Positions 47,925 to 56,319 of a stretch of 64,000 bases of DNA are shown piece by piece (position 1 is the stretch's first letter; the number at the start of each line of letters is the position of its first letter). Below the pieces are notes generated by a model. That model saw only the letters and a list, made by a program, of their open reading frames with translations, was not told the origin of the DNA and made no database searches. The position numbers and the translations under genes were made by a program. This DNA comes from Stappia sp. TSB10P1A (GTDB lineage Bacteria > Pseudomonadota > Alphaproteobacteria > Rhizobiales > Stappiaceae), in contig NZ_FYAU01000024.1 of NCBI RefSeq assembly GCF_900185725.1, forward strand, positions 62,001 to 126,000, given 5' to 3'.

Positions 47925-48845
47925 TTACCGCTTGGCGTCGCGGCCAAAATTCGGCGCGTCGGTCTCCTGGCCCGCCTCGACGATCGAGCGGCGGATGCCG
48001 CGGGTGCGGGTGAACAGCTCGAACAGCGCCTCGCCGTCGCCCCAGCGCACCGCCCGCTGCAGGGCCGACAGGTCCTCGGAAAAGCGCGCCAGCATCTCCA
48101 GGATCGCGTCCTTGTTGTGCAGGCAGACGTCGCGCCACATGGTCGGATCGGAGGCGGCAAGCCGCGTGAAATCGCGGAAGCCCGAGGCGGAATACTTGAT
48201 CACTTCCGACTTGGTCACCGTCTCCAGGTCGTCGGCGGTGCCGACGATGTTGTAGGCGATGATATGCGGCACATGCGAGACGATGGCCAACACCAGGTCG
48301 TGATGCTCGGCATCCATCGTGTCGACCATCGAGCCGCAAGCCCGCCAGAAGGCCGAGAGCCGCTCCAGCGCCGCAGGGTCGGTGCCCGGCACCGGCGTCA
48401 GGATGCACCAGCGGTTGCGGAACAGCTCGGCAAAGCCCGCATCCGGACCCGAATGCTCGGTGCCGGCGATCGGATGGCCGGGGATGAAATGCACCCCGTC
48501 CGGCAGATGCGGCGCCATCTGCCGCACCACCGAGGCCTTGGTCGAGCCGACATCGGTGACGATGGCACCCGGCGCCAGTGCCGGGGCGATCCATTTCGCC
48601 ACCGCCTCGCTGGCGCCCACCGGCACGCAGAGGATGACGAGATCGGCGCCGCTCACCGCCTCGGCGGCATCGAGATGATAGCTGTCGCCGAGCCCCAGTT
48701 CCTCGGCCCGGCGCAGCGTCTGCTCCGAGCGGGTGGAAATGGCGATCTCTCCGGCCAGCCCCTCGCGCCGCGCCGCATGCGCGATCGAAGAGCCGATGAG
48801 ACCGATGCCGATCAGGGCAAGGCGGCGGAATTTCGGATCTGACAT
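47925..48845 (-). CDS. Prephenate/arogenate dehydrogenase family protein
   Basis: NAD(P)-dependent oxidative decarboxylase of tyrosine synthesis (TyrA/TyrC type). The 306-aa protein has the Rossmann loop IGIGLIGSSIA (about 12-22), VGSTKASV, and FIPGHPIAGTEHSG with the catalytic-region His. VSHVPHIIAY follows. Whether prephenate, arogenate or both are used is not decidable. It lies 59 nt downstream of hisC on the same strand; this hisC-tyrC pairing is common in alphaproteobacteria, where HisC can also act on aromatic substrates. Confidence 0.95.
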   Translation of the reverse strand: MSDPKFRRLALIGIGLIGSSIAHAARREGLAGEIAISTRSEQTLRRAEELGLGDSYHLDAAEAVSGADLVILCVPVGASEAVAKWIAPALAPGAIVTDVGSTKASVVRQMAPHLPDGVHFIPGHPIAGTEHSGPDAGFAELFRNRWCILTPVPGTDPAALERLSAFWRACGSMVDTMDAEHHDLVLAIVSHVPHIIAYNIVGTADDLETVTKSEVIKYSASGFRDFTRLAASDPTMWRDVCLHNKDAILEMLARFSEDLSALQRAVRWGDGEALFELFTRTRGIRRSIVEAGQETDAPNFGRDAKR

Positions 48846-48904
48846 GAAAAGGCCTGACACTTGCGGCCGCCGGCGCCGGGCGCGGCGGCCATCGCCGGGA
48901 CGCC

Positions 48905-50026
48905 TCAGCGCCCGGCGAGGAACTCCTTCAGCACCGAGACGACCTCGCGATTGGCCTCCTCGCTGCCGATCGACATGCGCAGCGCATTCGGCAGCCCATA
49001 GGCGCCGACGGCCCGCAGCACGCATCCCCGCGCGCTCAGATAGGCATCGGCCTCCGCCGCCGTGCGGCCGGGCTCCTCGGGGAAGTGGATCAGCACGAAA
49101 TTGCCGACGCTCGGCGTGACCGCAAGGCCCAGCGCCGCCACTTCCCGGCTCACCCAGGCGAGCCAGGTGTCGTTATGGGCGACCGCCGTTTCCAGGAAGG
49201 CGCGGTCGCGCACCGCGGCGATGCCGGCGGCCTGTGCCGCGGCGGAGACGTTGAACGGCCCGCGCACCCGGTTCAGCGCGTCGATCACATGCGCCGGGCC
49301 ATAGCCCCAGCCGATGCGCAGCGCCGCAAGGCCATAGATCTTGGAGAAGGTGCGGGTCATCAGCACGTTCTCCGCCGTCGCCGCCAGTTCGACGCCGGCC
49401 TCGTAGTCGTTGCGACGGACATACTCCGCATAGGCCGCGTCCAGCACCAGCAGCACATGCGGCGGCAGGCCGGCATGCAGGCGGCGGATCTCGTCGAAGG
49501 GCAGATAGGTGCCGGTCGGATTGTTCGGATTGGCGAGGAACACCACCTTGGTGCGCGGCGTCACCCGCGCCAGCAGCGCATCCACATCCGTCGTCAGGTC
49601 CCGCTCCGGCGCGACCACCGGCGTGCCGCCGGCGGCCAGCACGGCGATCTTGTAGACCAGGAAACCGTATTCGCTGTAGAGCCCCTCGTCGCCCGGGCCG
49701 ATATAGGCGCGCGCCACCAGCTCCAGGATCTCGTCCGAGCCGTTGCCGCAGATCATCCGCTCCGGGTTGAGGCCATAGACGTCGGCGATCGCCTCGCGCA
49801 GGCCCGTCGAGCCGCCGTCCGGATAGAGCTCCAGATGGCCGGCACAGGCGCTGAACGCCTCCACGGCGCGCGGGCTCGGGCCCAGCGGCGTCTCGTTGGA
49901 GGACAGCTTGTGGAGCTTGGCGCCCCCCGTCGACTTGGTCCGGCCGGGCACATAGGCGGCGATGTCGAGAATGCCGGGACGCGGCTCGGGACGGGACGGG
50001 GAACGGGGATCGGCGGTCGTCAGCAT
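48905..50026 (-). CDS. hisC: Histidinol-phosphate aminotransferase
   Basis: PLP-dependent fold-type I aminotransferase of histidine synthesis. The 373-aa protein has [31 protein letters not shown] and the Schiff-base Lys229 in [15 protein letters not shown]. The start at 50026 ([10 protein letters not shown]) leaves an ordinary N-terminal arm. With the tyrC-like gene directly downstream it may also serve as aromatic aminotransferase. A strong hairpin stands 65-96 nt upstream of the ATG. Confidence 0.95.
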   Translation of the reverse strand: MLTTADPRSPSRPEPRPGILDIAAYVPGRTKSTGGAKLHKLSSNETPLGPSPRAVEAFSACAGHLELYPDGGSTGLREAIADVYGLNPERMICGNGSDEILELVARAYIGPGDEGLYSEYGFLVYKIAVLAAGGTPVVAPERDLTTDVDALLARVTPRTKVVFLANPNNPTGTYLPFDEIRRLHAGLPPHVLLVLDAAYAEYVRRNDYEAGVELAATAENVLMTRTFSKIYGLAALRIGWGYGPAHVIDALNRVRGPFNVSAAAQAAGIAAVRDRAFLETAVAHNDTWLAWVSREVAALGLAVTPSVGNFVLIHFPEEPGRTAAEADAYLSARGCVLRAVGAYGLPNALRMSIGSEEANREVVSVLKEFLAGR

Positions 50027-50090
50027 GGCCGAAATTCCTGACTGCGGGCTGTCTCGGCCGGCGGGCAGGCCGGCCGCTTGCAAGAACACC

Positions 50091-50122
50091 GGCCGGCGCC
50101 CGCTTTCGAGCAGGCGCCGGCC
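50091..50122. promoter_or_regulatory. Perfect inverted repeat in the hisC leader
   Basis: GGCCGGCGCC (50091-50100) and GGCGCCGGCC (50113-50122) pair perfectly. Within the 12-nt loop GCT-TTCG-AGC adds three more pairs closed by a stable TTCG tetraloop. It is not followed by a U-tract, so it may be an attenuation or stability element rather than a terminator. Confidence 0.5.
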
Positions 50123-50168
50123 AGCGCATACTCATAGGCAGTGCGCCTTGCGAAAGCAAAAGAAAACA

Positions 50169-50197
50169 TTGACCTTGTCGGGACGTGCTCCTACGTC
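50169..50197 (+). promoter_or_regulatory. Candidate metXW promoter
   Basis: TTGACC (50169-50174) and TACGTC (50192-50197) are separated by 17 nt in the only AT-richer part of the spacer. The predicted leader before the metX ATG is about 175 nt and highly structured. Confidence 0.4.
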
Positions 50198-50204
50198 TCG
50201 TGGT

Positions 50205-50283
50205 CCCGCAGGCCGGGAGCCCGGACGGGAGCCAGGACGGGGCCCGGCCAGGAACCGGCAAGGAGCCGGAACGGGCCTGCGGG
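50205..50283 (+). promoter_or_regulatory. Structured 5' leader of metX (possible cis-regulatory RNA)
   Basis: CCCGCAGGCC (50205-50214) is exactly complementary to GGCCTGCGGG (50274-50283), closing a domain of 59 nt. The domain holds smaller hairpins such as CCGGG-AG-CCCGG and CCGGC-AAGGA-GCCGG. A further CCGAA/TTCGG hairpin follows. The architecture suggests a regulatory leader, but GC-rich DNA folds readily, so this is tentative. Confidence 0.35.
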
Positions 50284-50379
50284 CGCGTTGCAGCCGGCGC
50301 GCCGAAGGGTTTCGGGCCGCTGCCACGCCGCCAACGGAACGCCGCTATAGGAACGCCATCAGGAGGATGTCCGGCGCAG

Positions 50380-51609
50380 ATGAGCAAGGACACGACCGCC
50401 GAACAGAGCCCACTGGACCAGGGCCCGCCGGAGCTGCGGGCCGCGCCCGCCAGCGAGGCTGACACGCCGTCGAGCCGCGTCGAGAAGTTCGGCGGCGACA
50501 GGGCCTTGCAGCTCGATTGCGGCACCGTGCTCGATCCCTGGCAGATCGCCTACGAGACCTATGGCACGCTGAACGAGGACCGCAGCAACGCGATTCTCGT
50601 CTGCCACGCGCTGACCGGCGACCAATATGTCGCCTCGCGCAACCCGCTGACCGGCAAGCCCGGCTGGTGGTCGCTGCTCGTCGGCCCCGGCAGGCCGGTC
50701 GACACCGACCGCTTCTTCGTCATCTGCGCCAATGTGCTCGGCGGCTGCCTCGGCACCACCGGGCCGGCCTCGACAAATCCGGCGACCGGCCGGCGCTGGG
50801 GCCTCGACCTGCCGCTGGTGACGATCCGCGACATGGTTCGCGCCCAGGCGGTGCTGCTCGACCATCTCGGCATCGAGACGCTGTTTTCCGTGGTCGGCGG
50901 CTCGATGGGCGGCATGCAGGTGCTGCAATGGGCGGTGAGCTATCCCGAGCGGGTGTTCTCCGCCGTGCCGATCGCCGCCGCCGCCCGCCACTCCTCGCAG
51001 AACATCGCCTTCCACGAGGTCGGCCGCCAGGCGGTGATGGCCGATCCCAACTGGTGCGGCGGGCGCTATTTCGAGCGCGGCGTGCGCCCCTCCAAGGGGC
51101 TGGCGGTGGCGCGCATGGCCGCCCACATCACCTATCTCTCCGACCCGGCGCTGCACCGCAAGTTCGGCCGCAACCTGCAGGACCGCGAGGCGATCACCTT
51201 CGGCTTCGACGCCGATTTCCAGATCGAGAGCTACCTGCGCCACCAGGGCATGACCTTCGTCGACCGGTTCGACCCCAACTCCTATCTCTATGTCACCCGG
51301 GCGATGGACTATTTCGACCTGGCGGCGGATTTCGGCGGCTCGCTGCCGCGCGCCTTCCTGCATTCGCCGACCCGCTTCTGCGTCATGTCCTTCACCTCCG
51401 ACTGGCTGTTTCCCACGGCCGAGAGCAAGGCGGTGGTCAAGGCGCTGAACGCGGCCGCCGCCAACGTCTCCTTCGTCGAGGTGGAGAGCGACCGCGGCCA
51501 TGACGCCTTCCTGCTCGACGAGCCGGAAATGTTCCGCACCGTGCTCGGCTTCCTGACCGGCGCGGCGCATGCGCGCGGGATCGCCCCGCCGGCGGGAGGG
51601 TTCGCATGA
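50380..51609 (+). CDS. metX: Homoserine O-acetyltransferase (MetX type)
   Basis: Alpha/beta-hydrolase-fold acyltransferase that makes O-acetyl- or O-succinyl-homoserine for methionine synthesis. The 409-aa protein has [23 protein letters not shown], the nucleophile elbow GGSMGGMQ, and SDWLFP plus [10 protein letters not shown] with the acid and His. Acetyl versus succinyl specificity is not decided here. AGGAGG stands 13 nt before the ATG. It overlaps metW by 4 nt (ATGA), and metX-metW coupling is typical. Confidence 0.96.
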   Translation: MSKDTTAEQSPLDQGPPELRAAPASEADTPSSRVEKFGGDRALQLDCGTVLDPWQIAYETYGTLNEDRSNAILVCHALTGDQYVASRNPLTGKPGWWSLLVGPGRPVDTDRFFVICANVLGGCLGTTGPASTNPATGRRWGLDLPLVTIRDMVRAQAVLLDHLGIETLFSVVGGSMGGMQVLQWAVSYPERVFSAVPIAAAARHSSQNIAFHEVGRQAVMADPNWCGGRYFERGVRPSKGLAVARMAAHITYLSDPALHRKFGRNLQDREAITFGFDADFQIESYLRHQGMTFVDRFDPNSYLYVTRAMDYFDLAADFGGSLPRAFLHSPTRFCVMSFTSDWLFPTAESKAVVKALNAAAANVSFVEVESDRGHDAFLLDEPEMFRTVLGFLTGAAHARGIAPPAGGFA

Positions 51610-52292
51610 GCGTGACGGCCATCAGCACACCCGAGGCGGCGGTGGATGCGCCGCCGGTTCCGACCACCGCGCCGCAGGCGGCGGGCGGCGGCGCGCGCGG
51701 CGACCATCGCCTCGTCGCCGATCTCGTTGCGCCCGGCTCGCGGGTGCTCGACATCGGCTGCGGCGAGGGCGAGCTGCTCGACCTTCTGATTCGCGAGAAA
51801 CAGGTCGACGGGCGGGGGCTGGAACTGTCGCAGGCCGGCGTCAATGCTTGCGTCGCGCGCGGCCTCTCCGTCGTCCAGGGCGACGCCGACCGCGACCTTG
51901 CCGACTATCCGGACGATGCCTTCGACTTCGTCATCCTCAGCCAGACCCTGCAGGCGACCTACGCGCCGCGCCGGGTGCTGGAGGAGCTGCTGCGCATCGG
52001 CTCCAACGTCATCGTCTCCTTCCCGAATTTCGGCTTCTGGCGCAACCGGCTGCAATTGCTGCTCGGCGGCCGCATGCCGGTCACCGACTACCTGCCCTAT
52101 TCCTGGTACGACACGCCGAACATCCATTTCTGCACGATCCGCGACTTCGTCGCCCTGTGCCAGGAGGCCGATGCGCGGATCGTCAAGTCGATGGCGCTGG
52201 ATGCGCGCGGCCGTCCGGTCGGCTTCAGCGCACCTTGGTGGGTCTGGAACCTGATCGGCGAACAGGCGCTGTTCCTGCTGAAACGCTCGTAA
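51606..52292 (+). CDS. metW: Methionine biosynthesis protein MetW
   Basis: A 228-aa methyltransferase-like protein that partners MetX. The SAM-binding motif [15 protein letters not shown] lies near residue 47. [65 protein letters not shown] are MetW signatures. Its last 68 nt are overlapped, on the opposite strand, by the end of a methyltransferase gene. Confidence 0.96.
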   Translation: MSVTAISTPEAAVDAPPVPTTAPQAAGGGARGDHRLVADLVAPGSRVLDIGCGEGELLDLLIREKQVDGRGLELSQAGVNACVARGLSVVQGDADRDLADYPDDAFDFVILSQTLQATYAPRRVLEELLRIGSNVIVSFPNFGFWRNRLQLLLGGRMPVTDYLPYSWYDTPNIHFCTIRDFVALCQEADARIVKSMALDARGRPVGFSAPWWVWNLIGEQALFLLKRS

Positions 52293-53064
52293 GGCCGGAC
52301 TTGCTGAACCCGGAGCCGGCGCGCCCGTTCATGCCGGGCGCGGCGCCCTCCGGCACGAAGACCGGGCGCAGCGCCTTCAGCAGCCGCGTCTCGCCGCCGG
52401 CCGGCGCGCCGCGGAACAACTGCTTCTCCGCCTCGATCACCAAGAGCCCGGCAAAGGCCGGCCACAGCCGGCGGCCGATCCGGTCCCAGGCCGGCGCGCT
52501 GCGCAGCACCAGCCGCGAGCGGGTCGGCGGCAGGCACAGCGCCTCGTCGCTTCCCGACGGGCGGAACTGGCAGGCGCGCAGCAGCCCCTCGATCTGCCCC
52601 CGCGAGAACGGCCGGCCGTAGCCGAACGGGGATATCTCCGAGCGCGCCCACAATCCCCGCCGGTTGGCGACGACGACGATCATCCGCCCGCCCGGCACCA
52701 GCACCCGCCAGATCTCGCGCAACAGCGCTTCCGCATCCCCGCAATGGTCGAGGCAGTGGACCACCAGCACATTGTCGAAGACGTGATCGGGGAACGGCAG
52801 TTCGGTCTCGTCGACCAGCACCGCCGAGTTGCGCCCGCCGCGCGGCCAGGCGACCACGCCCTGCGCCGCCGGCATCGCGGCGATGCAGCGCTCCGCCTCC
52901 TCCAGATAGGGCCGCATGTAGGGGGCGGCATAGCCGACCCCGAGCAGCGCCCGGCCTGTCAGGTCGGGCCAGCGGGCGCGGATCCGCGCGCCGACCAGCA
53001 CCCGCATCATCCGCCCGAGCGGCAGGTCGTAGAAGGTACGCTGGTGCTGGACGTCGAGATACAT
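52225..53064 (-). CDS. Class I SAM-dependent methyltransferase
   Basis: A 279-aa methyltransferase. It shows LTGRALLGVGYAAPYM (a degenerate glycine-rich SAM loop), LPFPDHVFDNVLVVHCLDHCGDAEALLREIWRVLVPGGRMIVVVANR and FGYGRPFSRGQIEGLL. The substrate is unknown. The ATG at 53064 (MYLDVQHQRTFYD) is the likely start. The 3' end runs 68 nt into the convergent metW gene, giving a Ser/Arg-rich tail of about 40 residues that looks like read-through beyond a normal terminus (after FVPEG). Confidence 0.9.
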   Translation of the reverse strand: MYLDVQHQRTFYDLPLGRMMRVLVGARIRARWPDLTGRALLGVGYAAPYMRPYLEEAERCIAAMPAAQGVVAWPRGGRNSAVLVDETELPFPDHVFDNVLVVHCLDHCGDAEALLREIWRVLVPGGRMIVVVANRRGLWARSEISPFGYGRPFSRGQIEGLLRACQFRPSGSDEALCLPPTRSRLVLRSAPAWDRIGRRLWPAFAGLLVIEAEKQLFRGAPAGGETRLLKALRPVFVPEGAAPGMNGRAGSGFSKSGLTSVSAGTAPVRRSGSRPTKVR

Positions 53065-53157
53065 GCTGACCCGCCTGCGGCAGACCCCGGCGGGGCGTGC
53101 GGGCCGATTGAACCCGTTGCGGCGTTTGGATGCAACAGCGCAACTTTTCGGGATTTC

Positions 53158-53184
53158 GAGACGGAATTTTGCAAAATCCGTCTC
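53158..53184. terminator. Inverted repeat between the methyltransferase and marR-type genes
   Basis: GAGACGGA (53158-53165) and TCCGTCTC (53177-53184) pair around an 11-nt centre containing the palindrome TTTTGCAAAA. On the plus strand it is followed by AATTTTTCTC. It lies downstream of the minus-strand MarR gene and upstream of the methyltransferase, so it could end the regulator transcript or bind a protein at the methyltransferase promoter. Confidence 0.4.
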
Positions 53185-53223
53185 AATTTTTCTCAATATT
53201 GGTAACACACTGAAATTAAATAG

Positions 53224-53721
53224 CTATTCATCCGGGGTCGCATCGGCGTCGATGGGCGGGGCCCCCGCTCCCGCCCGCTCGATCAACCGCAGCAGGGCGC
53301 GGCGCAGCGTCTCGATTTCCCCCTTTCCGATCGCCTCGACCAGCCGCGCCTGATGCGCCCTTGCGGCGAGGATAAGCTCGTCGACATGCGCCTCGCCCGC
53401 CGGCGTCAGCCGCACCCGCACCCGGCGCCGGTCCTCGGCGTCCTCGTGGCGGTCGACCAGCCCCTTGCCGACCAGCTTGTCGACGGTCTTGGAGATCGCC
53501 GGCTGCTTGGCGAGGCAGCTTTTCGCCAGATCGCCGACGGTCAGCCCCTCGTCCGCCCCCTTCAGCGAGGCGAGGACCCGCCACACCACGACCGGCACGC
53601 CGCGCGCCCGCACTTCCTCGTGGAATTCGGCGCTGGCGACGCTCGACGCCCGCGCCAGCAGGTAGAGCAGATAGCCGTCGACGAAGCGCCCGGACGGGCC
53701 GTCTGCCGCGATGTCGGTCAT
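53224..53721 (-). CDS. MarR-family transcriptional regulator of the aromatic/pyridine cluster
   Basis: A 165-aa winged-helix regulator: LTVGDLAKSCLAKQPAISKTVDKLVGKGLVDR (helix-turn-helix) and EDAEDRRRVRVRLTPAG (wing). The start at 53721 is the ATG before TDIAADGPSG. It lies 10 nt downstream of the flavin reductase gene and both face away from the catabolic operon. MarR proteins such as NicR control pyridine catabolism in other bacteria, so control of the divergent operon via the TTTCAT/ATGAAA repeat at 54311-54328 is likely. The ligand may be the substrate or its CoA ester. Confidence 0.92.
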   Translation of the reverse strand: MTDIAADGPSGRFVDGYLLYLLARASSVASAEFHEEVRARGVPVVVWRVLASLKGADEGLTVGDLAKSCLAKQPAISKTVDKLVGKGLVDRHEDAEDRRRVRVRLTPAGEAHVDELILAARAHQARLVEAIGKGEIETLRRALLRLIERAGAGAPPIDADATPDE

Positions 53722-53731
53722 TGCACGCCTC

Positions 53732-54235
53732 TCATTCGGGCGGGACAGCCGAGGGATCGGCATAGCTCGCGGTCGCGTAGCGCCCGGAATGATAGATCAG
53801 CGGCGCACGGTCGGCATGGTCGAAGGCCTCGACCTGGCCGAGGAAAACCAGGTGGTCGCCGCCCTCCACCCGGGTCTCGTTGCGGCACTCGAACACCGCG
53901 GTTACCCCCGCCAGCACCGGCACGCCGCAGGCGCCCGGCCGCCACGAAACCCCGGCGAAACGGTCCTCCACCGGCCGCGCGAACCGCTCGGACAGCGCCC
54001 GCTGATCGGCGGCGAGAATGTTCACCGCATAGTGCCGGGACCGCTGGAAAACGGCGAGATTCTGGGATTTTCGCGCCAGGCTCCACAGCACCATCGGCGG
54101 ATCGAGCGAGACCGAGTTGAAGGAATTCGCCGTCAGCCCGACCGGCCGGCCGGCTTCGTCCAGCGTGGTGACGATGGTGACGCCGGTGACGAACCGCCCG
54201 AGGGCGCTGCGGAAGCTGCGGTGGTCGCTGATCAT
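53732..54235 (-). CDS. Flavin reductase (HpaC-like) family protein
   Basis: A 167-aa flavin-reductase-like domain that uses NAD(P)H to give free reduced FMN or FAD. It shows FRSALGRFVTGVTIVTT, VGLTANSFNSVSLDPPMVLWSLARKS and HYAVNILAADQRALSERFA, all typical. GGDHLVFLGQVEAFDH completes the pattern. Such proteins are the small components of two-component monooxygenases. No other obvious monooxygenase lies nearby except the ACAD-like flavoprotein at 56316, which makes that protein the natural partner. Start at 54235 (MISDHRSF). Confidence 0.92.
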   Translation of the reverse strand: MISDHRSFRSALGRFVTGVTIVTTLDEAGRPVGLTANSFNSVSLDPPMVLWSLARKSQNLAVFQRSRHYAVNILAADQRALSERFARPVEDRFAGVSWRPGACGVPVLAGVTAVFECRNETRVEGGDHLVFLGQVEAFDHADRAPLIYHSGRYATASYADPSAVPPE

Positions 54236-54469
54236 GGCCTGTCCTCGCGCCGTCGGGGCTTCGGGCTGCCGTTGCCGGCCGGCAACAACTTCATGCTCAA
54301 AATTATTCCTTTTCATACAATAATGAAATTGCTAGGCTCCTCCAAGTTCTTTTCGCTTGCTGCGGAAAATGCCCAATCGGCGCAACAAAGCGCCGAATGG
54401 CACGGGTCGGGCCGTGCCGGGCCCGACCGGCGCACAGCGATTGGCAGGACGGATCGGGAGGAGGATCTG
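54236..54469. other. Divergent control region of the catabolic cluster
   Basis: A 234-nt gap between the flavin reductase (minus) and the NicX-like gene (plus). It includes a conspicuously AT-rich stretch (about 54297-54330) within GC-rich DNA, the MarR-type inverted repeat at 54311-54328 and GGGAGGAGG just before the NicX-like ATG. A TACAAT hexamer at 54316-54321 is a possible -10 without a clear -35. Confidence 0.6.
54311..54328. promoter_or_regulatory. Candidate MarR operator in the divergent region
   Basis: TTTCAT (54311-54316) and ATGAAA (54323-54328) form a perfect 6-bp inverted repeat with a 6-nt centre. Its size and AT-rich sequence suit a MarR dimer, and it overlaps the likely -10 region of the operon. 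Confidence 0.45.
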
Positions 54470-55516
54470 ATGCTCGCCGACAGGATCGAGGGAAAGTGGA
54501 TCGACGCCTTCGCGGCCGTCTTCGCCTTGTGCAAGGTGGCGCCGGGGGAGAGTGTCGCGATCCTCTCCGAAACCCAATCGCGCGCCCTCAACGTCCACAT
54601 CGCCGAACTCGCCTTGCAGCGCCTCGGCGCCCGCCCCTTCCATGTGGTCGTGCCGACGCCGCCGCAGGATGCGCCGGTGCCGGTGCGCTCGACCGGTGCC
54701 TCGGCAGCGCTCACCGGACAGGACGCGGCGATTGCCGCCCTTGCCGCCAGCGGCCTTGTCGTCGACCTGACGGTCGAGGGCCTGCTGCACGCGCCCGAAC
54801 TGCCGCGCGTCATTGCTGGCGGCGCCCGTATGTTGATGATTTCAAACGAACATCCGGACGCGCTGGAGCGCCTGCTGCCGCAGCCGCGCGACAAGGACCG
54901 GGTGCGCGAGGCGGTCGCCCGCATCCGCGCGGCGCGCGAGATGACCGTCACGTCGGCCGCCGGCACCGATCTCAAGGTCGCCATGACCGGCGCCTCGACC
55001 GTCGGCGTCTGGGGCTGGTGCGACCGGCCGGGCTCCGTCGCCCACTGGCCCGCCGGCCTCGTCGTCAGCTTCCCCGCCGCCCACAGCGTCAACGGCACCT
55101 TGGTGCTGGATGCCGGCGACATCAACCTGACCTTCAAGCGCTATCTCGAGCGCCCCGTCCGCCTCACCATCGTCGACGATTATGTGACGCAGATCGAAGG
55201 CGAGGGCACCGATGCCGAGCTGACCCGCCGCTATCTTGCCGCCTGGGGCGAGCGCGAGGCCTATGCGGTCGCTCATGTCGGCTTCGGCATGAATGCCGGC
55301 GCCCGCTACGAGGCGCTGGCCATGTACGACCAGCGCGAGACCAATGGCACGGAAGTGCGCGCCTATTCGGGCAATTTCCTCTTCTCGACCGGCGCCAACG
55401 AGTTCGCCGGCCGCTTCACCAAGGGCCATTTCGACATCCCGGTGCGCGGCTGCACCATCGCCCTCGACGGCGAGCCGGTGGTGGTGGACGGCGAGCTGAT
55501 CGAGGCGCTGCGATGA
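54470..55516 (+). CDS. NicX-like 2,5-dihydroxypyridine 5,6-dioxygenase family protein
   Basis: A 348-aa protein of the NicX family (fold related to M29 aminopeptidases), whose characterised member is an Fe(II) extradiol-type dioxygenase that opens 2,5-dihydroxypyridine to N-formylmaleamate in nicotinate degradation. The C-terminal half follows NicX closely: GTLVLDAGDINLTFKRYLE, AVAHVGFGMNAGARYEAL, YSGNFLFSTGAN and GHFDIPVRGC. The iron ligands reported for NicX (His265, His318, Asp320, as I recall) correspond to His269, His320 and Asp322 here. The N-terminal half is more diverged. GGGAGGAGG precedes the ATG, and its stop overlaps the next gene (ATGA). The real substrate may be a substituted dihydroxypyridine or related ring. 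Confidence 0.85.
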   Translation: MLADRIEGKWIDAFAAVFALCKVAPGESVAILSETQSRALNVHIAELALQRLGARPFHVVVPTPPQDAPVPVRSTGASAALTGQDAAIAALAASGLVVDLTVEGLLHAPELPRVIAGGARMLMISNEHPDALERLLPQPRDKDRVREAVARIRAAREMTVTSAAGTDLKVAMTGASTVGVWGWCDRPGSVAHWPAGLVVSFPAAHSVNGTLVLDAGDINLTFKRYLERPVRLTIVDDYVTQIEGEGTDAELTRRYLAAWGEREAYAVAHVGFGMNAGARYEALAMYDQRETNGTEVRAYSGNFLFSTGANEFAGRFTKGHFDIPVRGCTIALDGEPVVVDGELIEALR

Positions 55517-56319
55517 GCCGCCCCGACCACATCCGCAGGACCGGGGGCGAGCGCGCCGTCGTGCTGCTGCATGGCATTGGCGCCGGCGCGGAGATGTTCG
55601 CGCCGCAGATCGAGGGGCTTGGCCGCGATCACGACGCCATCGGCTGGAACCTGCCCGGCTACGGCGGCACTGCGCTCTTGTCGCCGATGACCTTCCCGGC
55701 CCTGTCTGAGGCCCTGCTCGCCTTTCTCGACCGGCTGGGACTCGACCAGGTCGACCTGCTCGGTCATTCCATCGGCGGCATGCTGGCGCAGGACTTCGTC
55801 GCCCGCCATCCGGGCCGCGTGCGCACCCTGGTGCTGTCCGCCACCACCGCCGCCTTCGGCAGCCGCGACGGCGAGTTCCAGAAGCGCTTCGTCGCCGAGC
55901 GGCTGGCCCCGCTCGATGCCGGCCGCACGATCCCCGAGCTTGCCCGCGAATTCGTGCCGGACCTCGTCGGACCGGCCGCCGACCCCGCTGCCGTGCCCGC
56001 CGCGACCAACGCCATGAGCCGGGTGCCCGAGGCGACCTATCGCGAGGCGATCCGCTGCCTTGCCACCTTCGATGCGCGCGCCACGCTGGCCGACATCGCC
56101 GTGCCGGTGCTGCTCGTCGCCGGCGAGGTCGACCGCAACGCGCCCGCCCCGACCATGCGGCGGATGGCAGAGAAGCTGCGCGATGCCCGCTACATGGAGC
56201 TGCCCGGCACCGGTCATCTGGCGCCGCTGGAATGCCCGCAGGCCTTCGAGGCGGCGCTGCGCGATTTCCTGAAAACGACCACCGGCGCAACGACGCCGCA
56301 AGAGGGAACAGGCCGATGA
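55513..56319 (+). CDS. Alpha/beta hydrolase, NicD-like
   Basis: A 268-aa alpha/beta hydrolase with oxyanion loop LLHGIGAG, nucleophile Ser86 in GHSIGG, acid Asp207 (AGEVDRNAP) and His235 (GTGHLAPLE). In nicotinate catabolism NicD, of the same fold, hydrolyses the ring-opened N-formylmaleamate. By position after the NicX-like gene a similar step (deformylation, amide or thioester hydrolysis) is inferred. 3-oxoadipate enol-lactonase-like proteins have similar motifs, so specificity is open. Coupled on both sides by ATGA overlaps. Confidence 0.9.
   Translation: MSRPDHIRRTGGERAVVLLHGIGAGAEMFAPQIEGLGRDHDAIGWNLPGYGGTALLSPMTFPALSEALLAFLDRLGLDQVDLLGHSIGGMLAQDFVARHPGRVRTLVLSATTAAFGSRDGEFQKRFVAERLAPLDAGRTIPELAREFVPDLVGPAADPAAVPAATNAMSRVPEATYREAIRCLATFDARATLADIAVPVLLVAGEVDRNAPAPTMRRMAEKLRDARYMELPGTGHLAPLECPQAFEAALRDFLKTTTGATTPQEGTGR

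Larger units (their letters stand above)
50027..50379. other. Divergent regulatory spacer between hisC and metX
   Basis: A 353-nt gap with no gene. It contains a perfect 10-bp hairpin on the hisC side (50091-50122), a promoter candidate for metX (50169-50197), a long-range 10-bp stem in the metX leader (50205-50283) and an AGGAGG at 50361-50366. I searched for the SAM-II riboswitch that often precedes metX in this group and did not find its conserved segments. Confidence 0.75.

Noticed and set aside
50027-50379. SAM-II riboswitch upstream of metX
   Set aside because: Expected by gene context, but the conserved GATTT-type and TTAAA...GCTAAAA-type segments are absent from the spacer.
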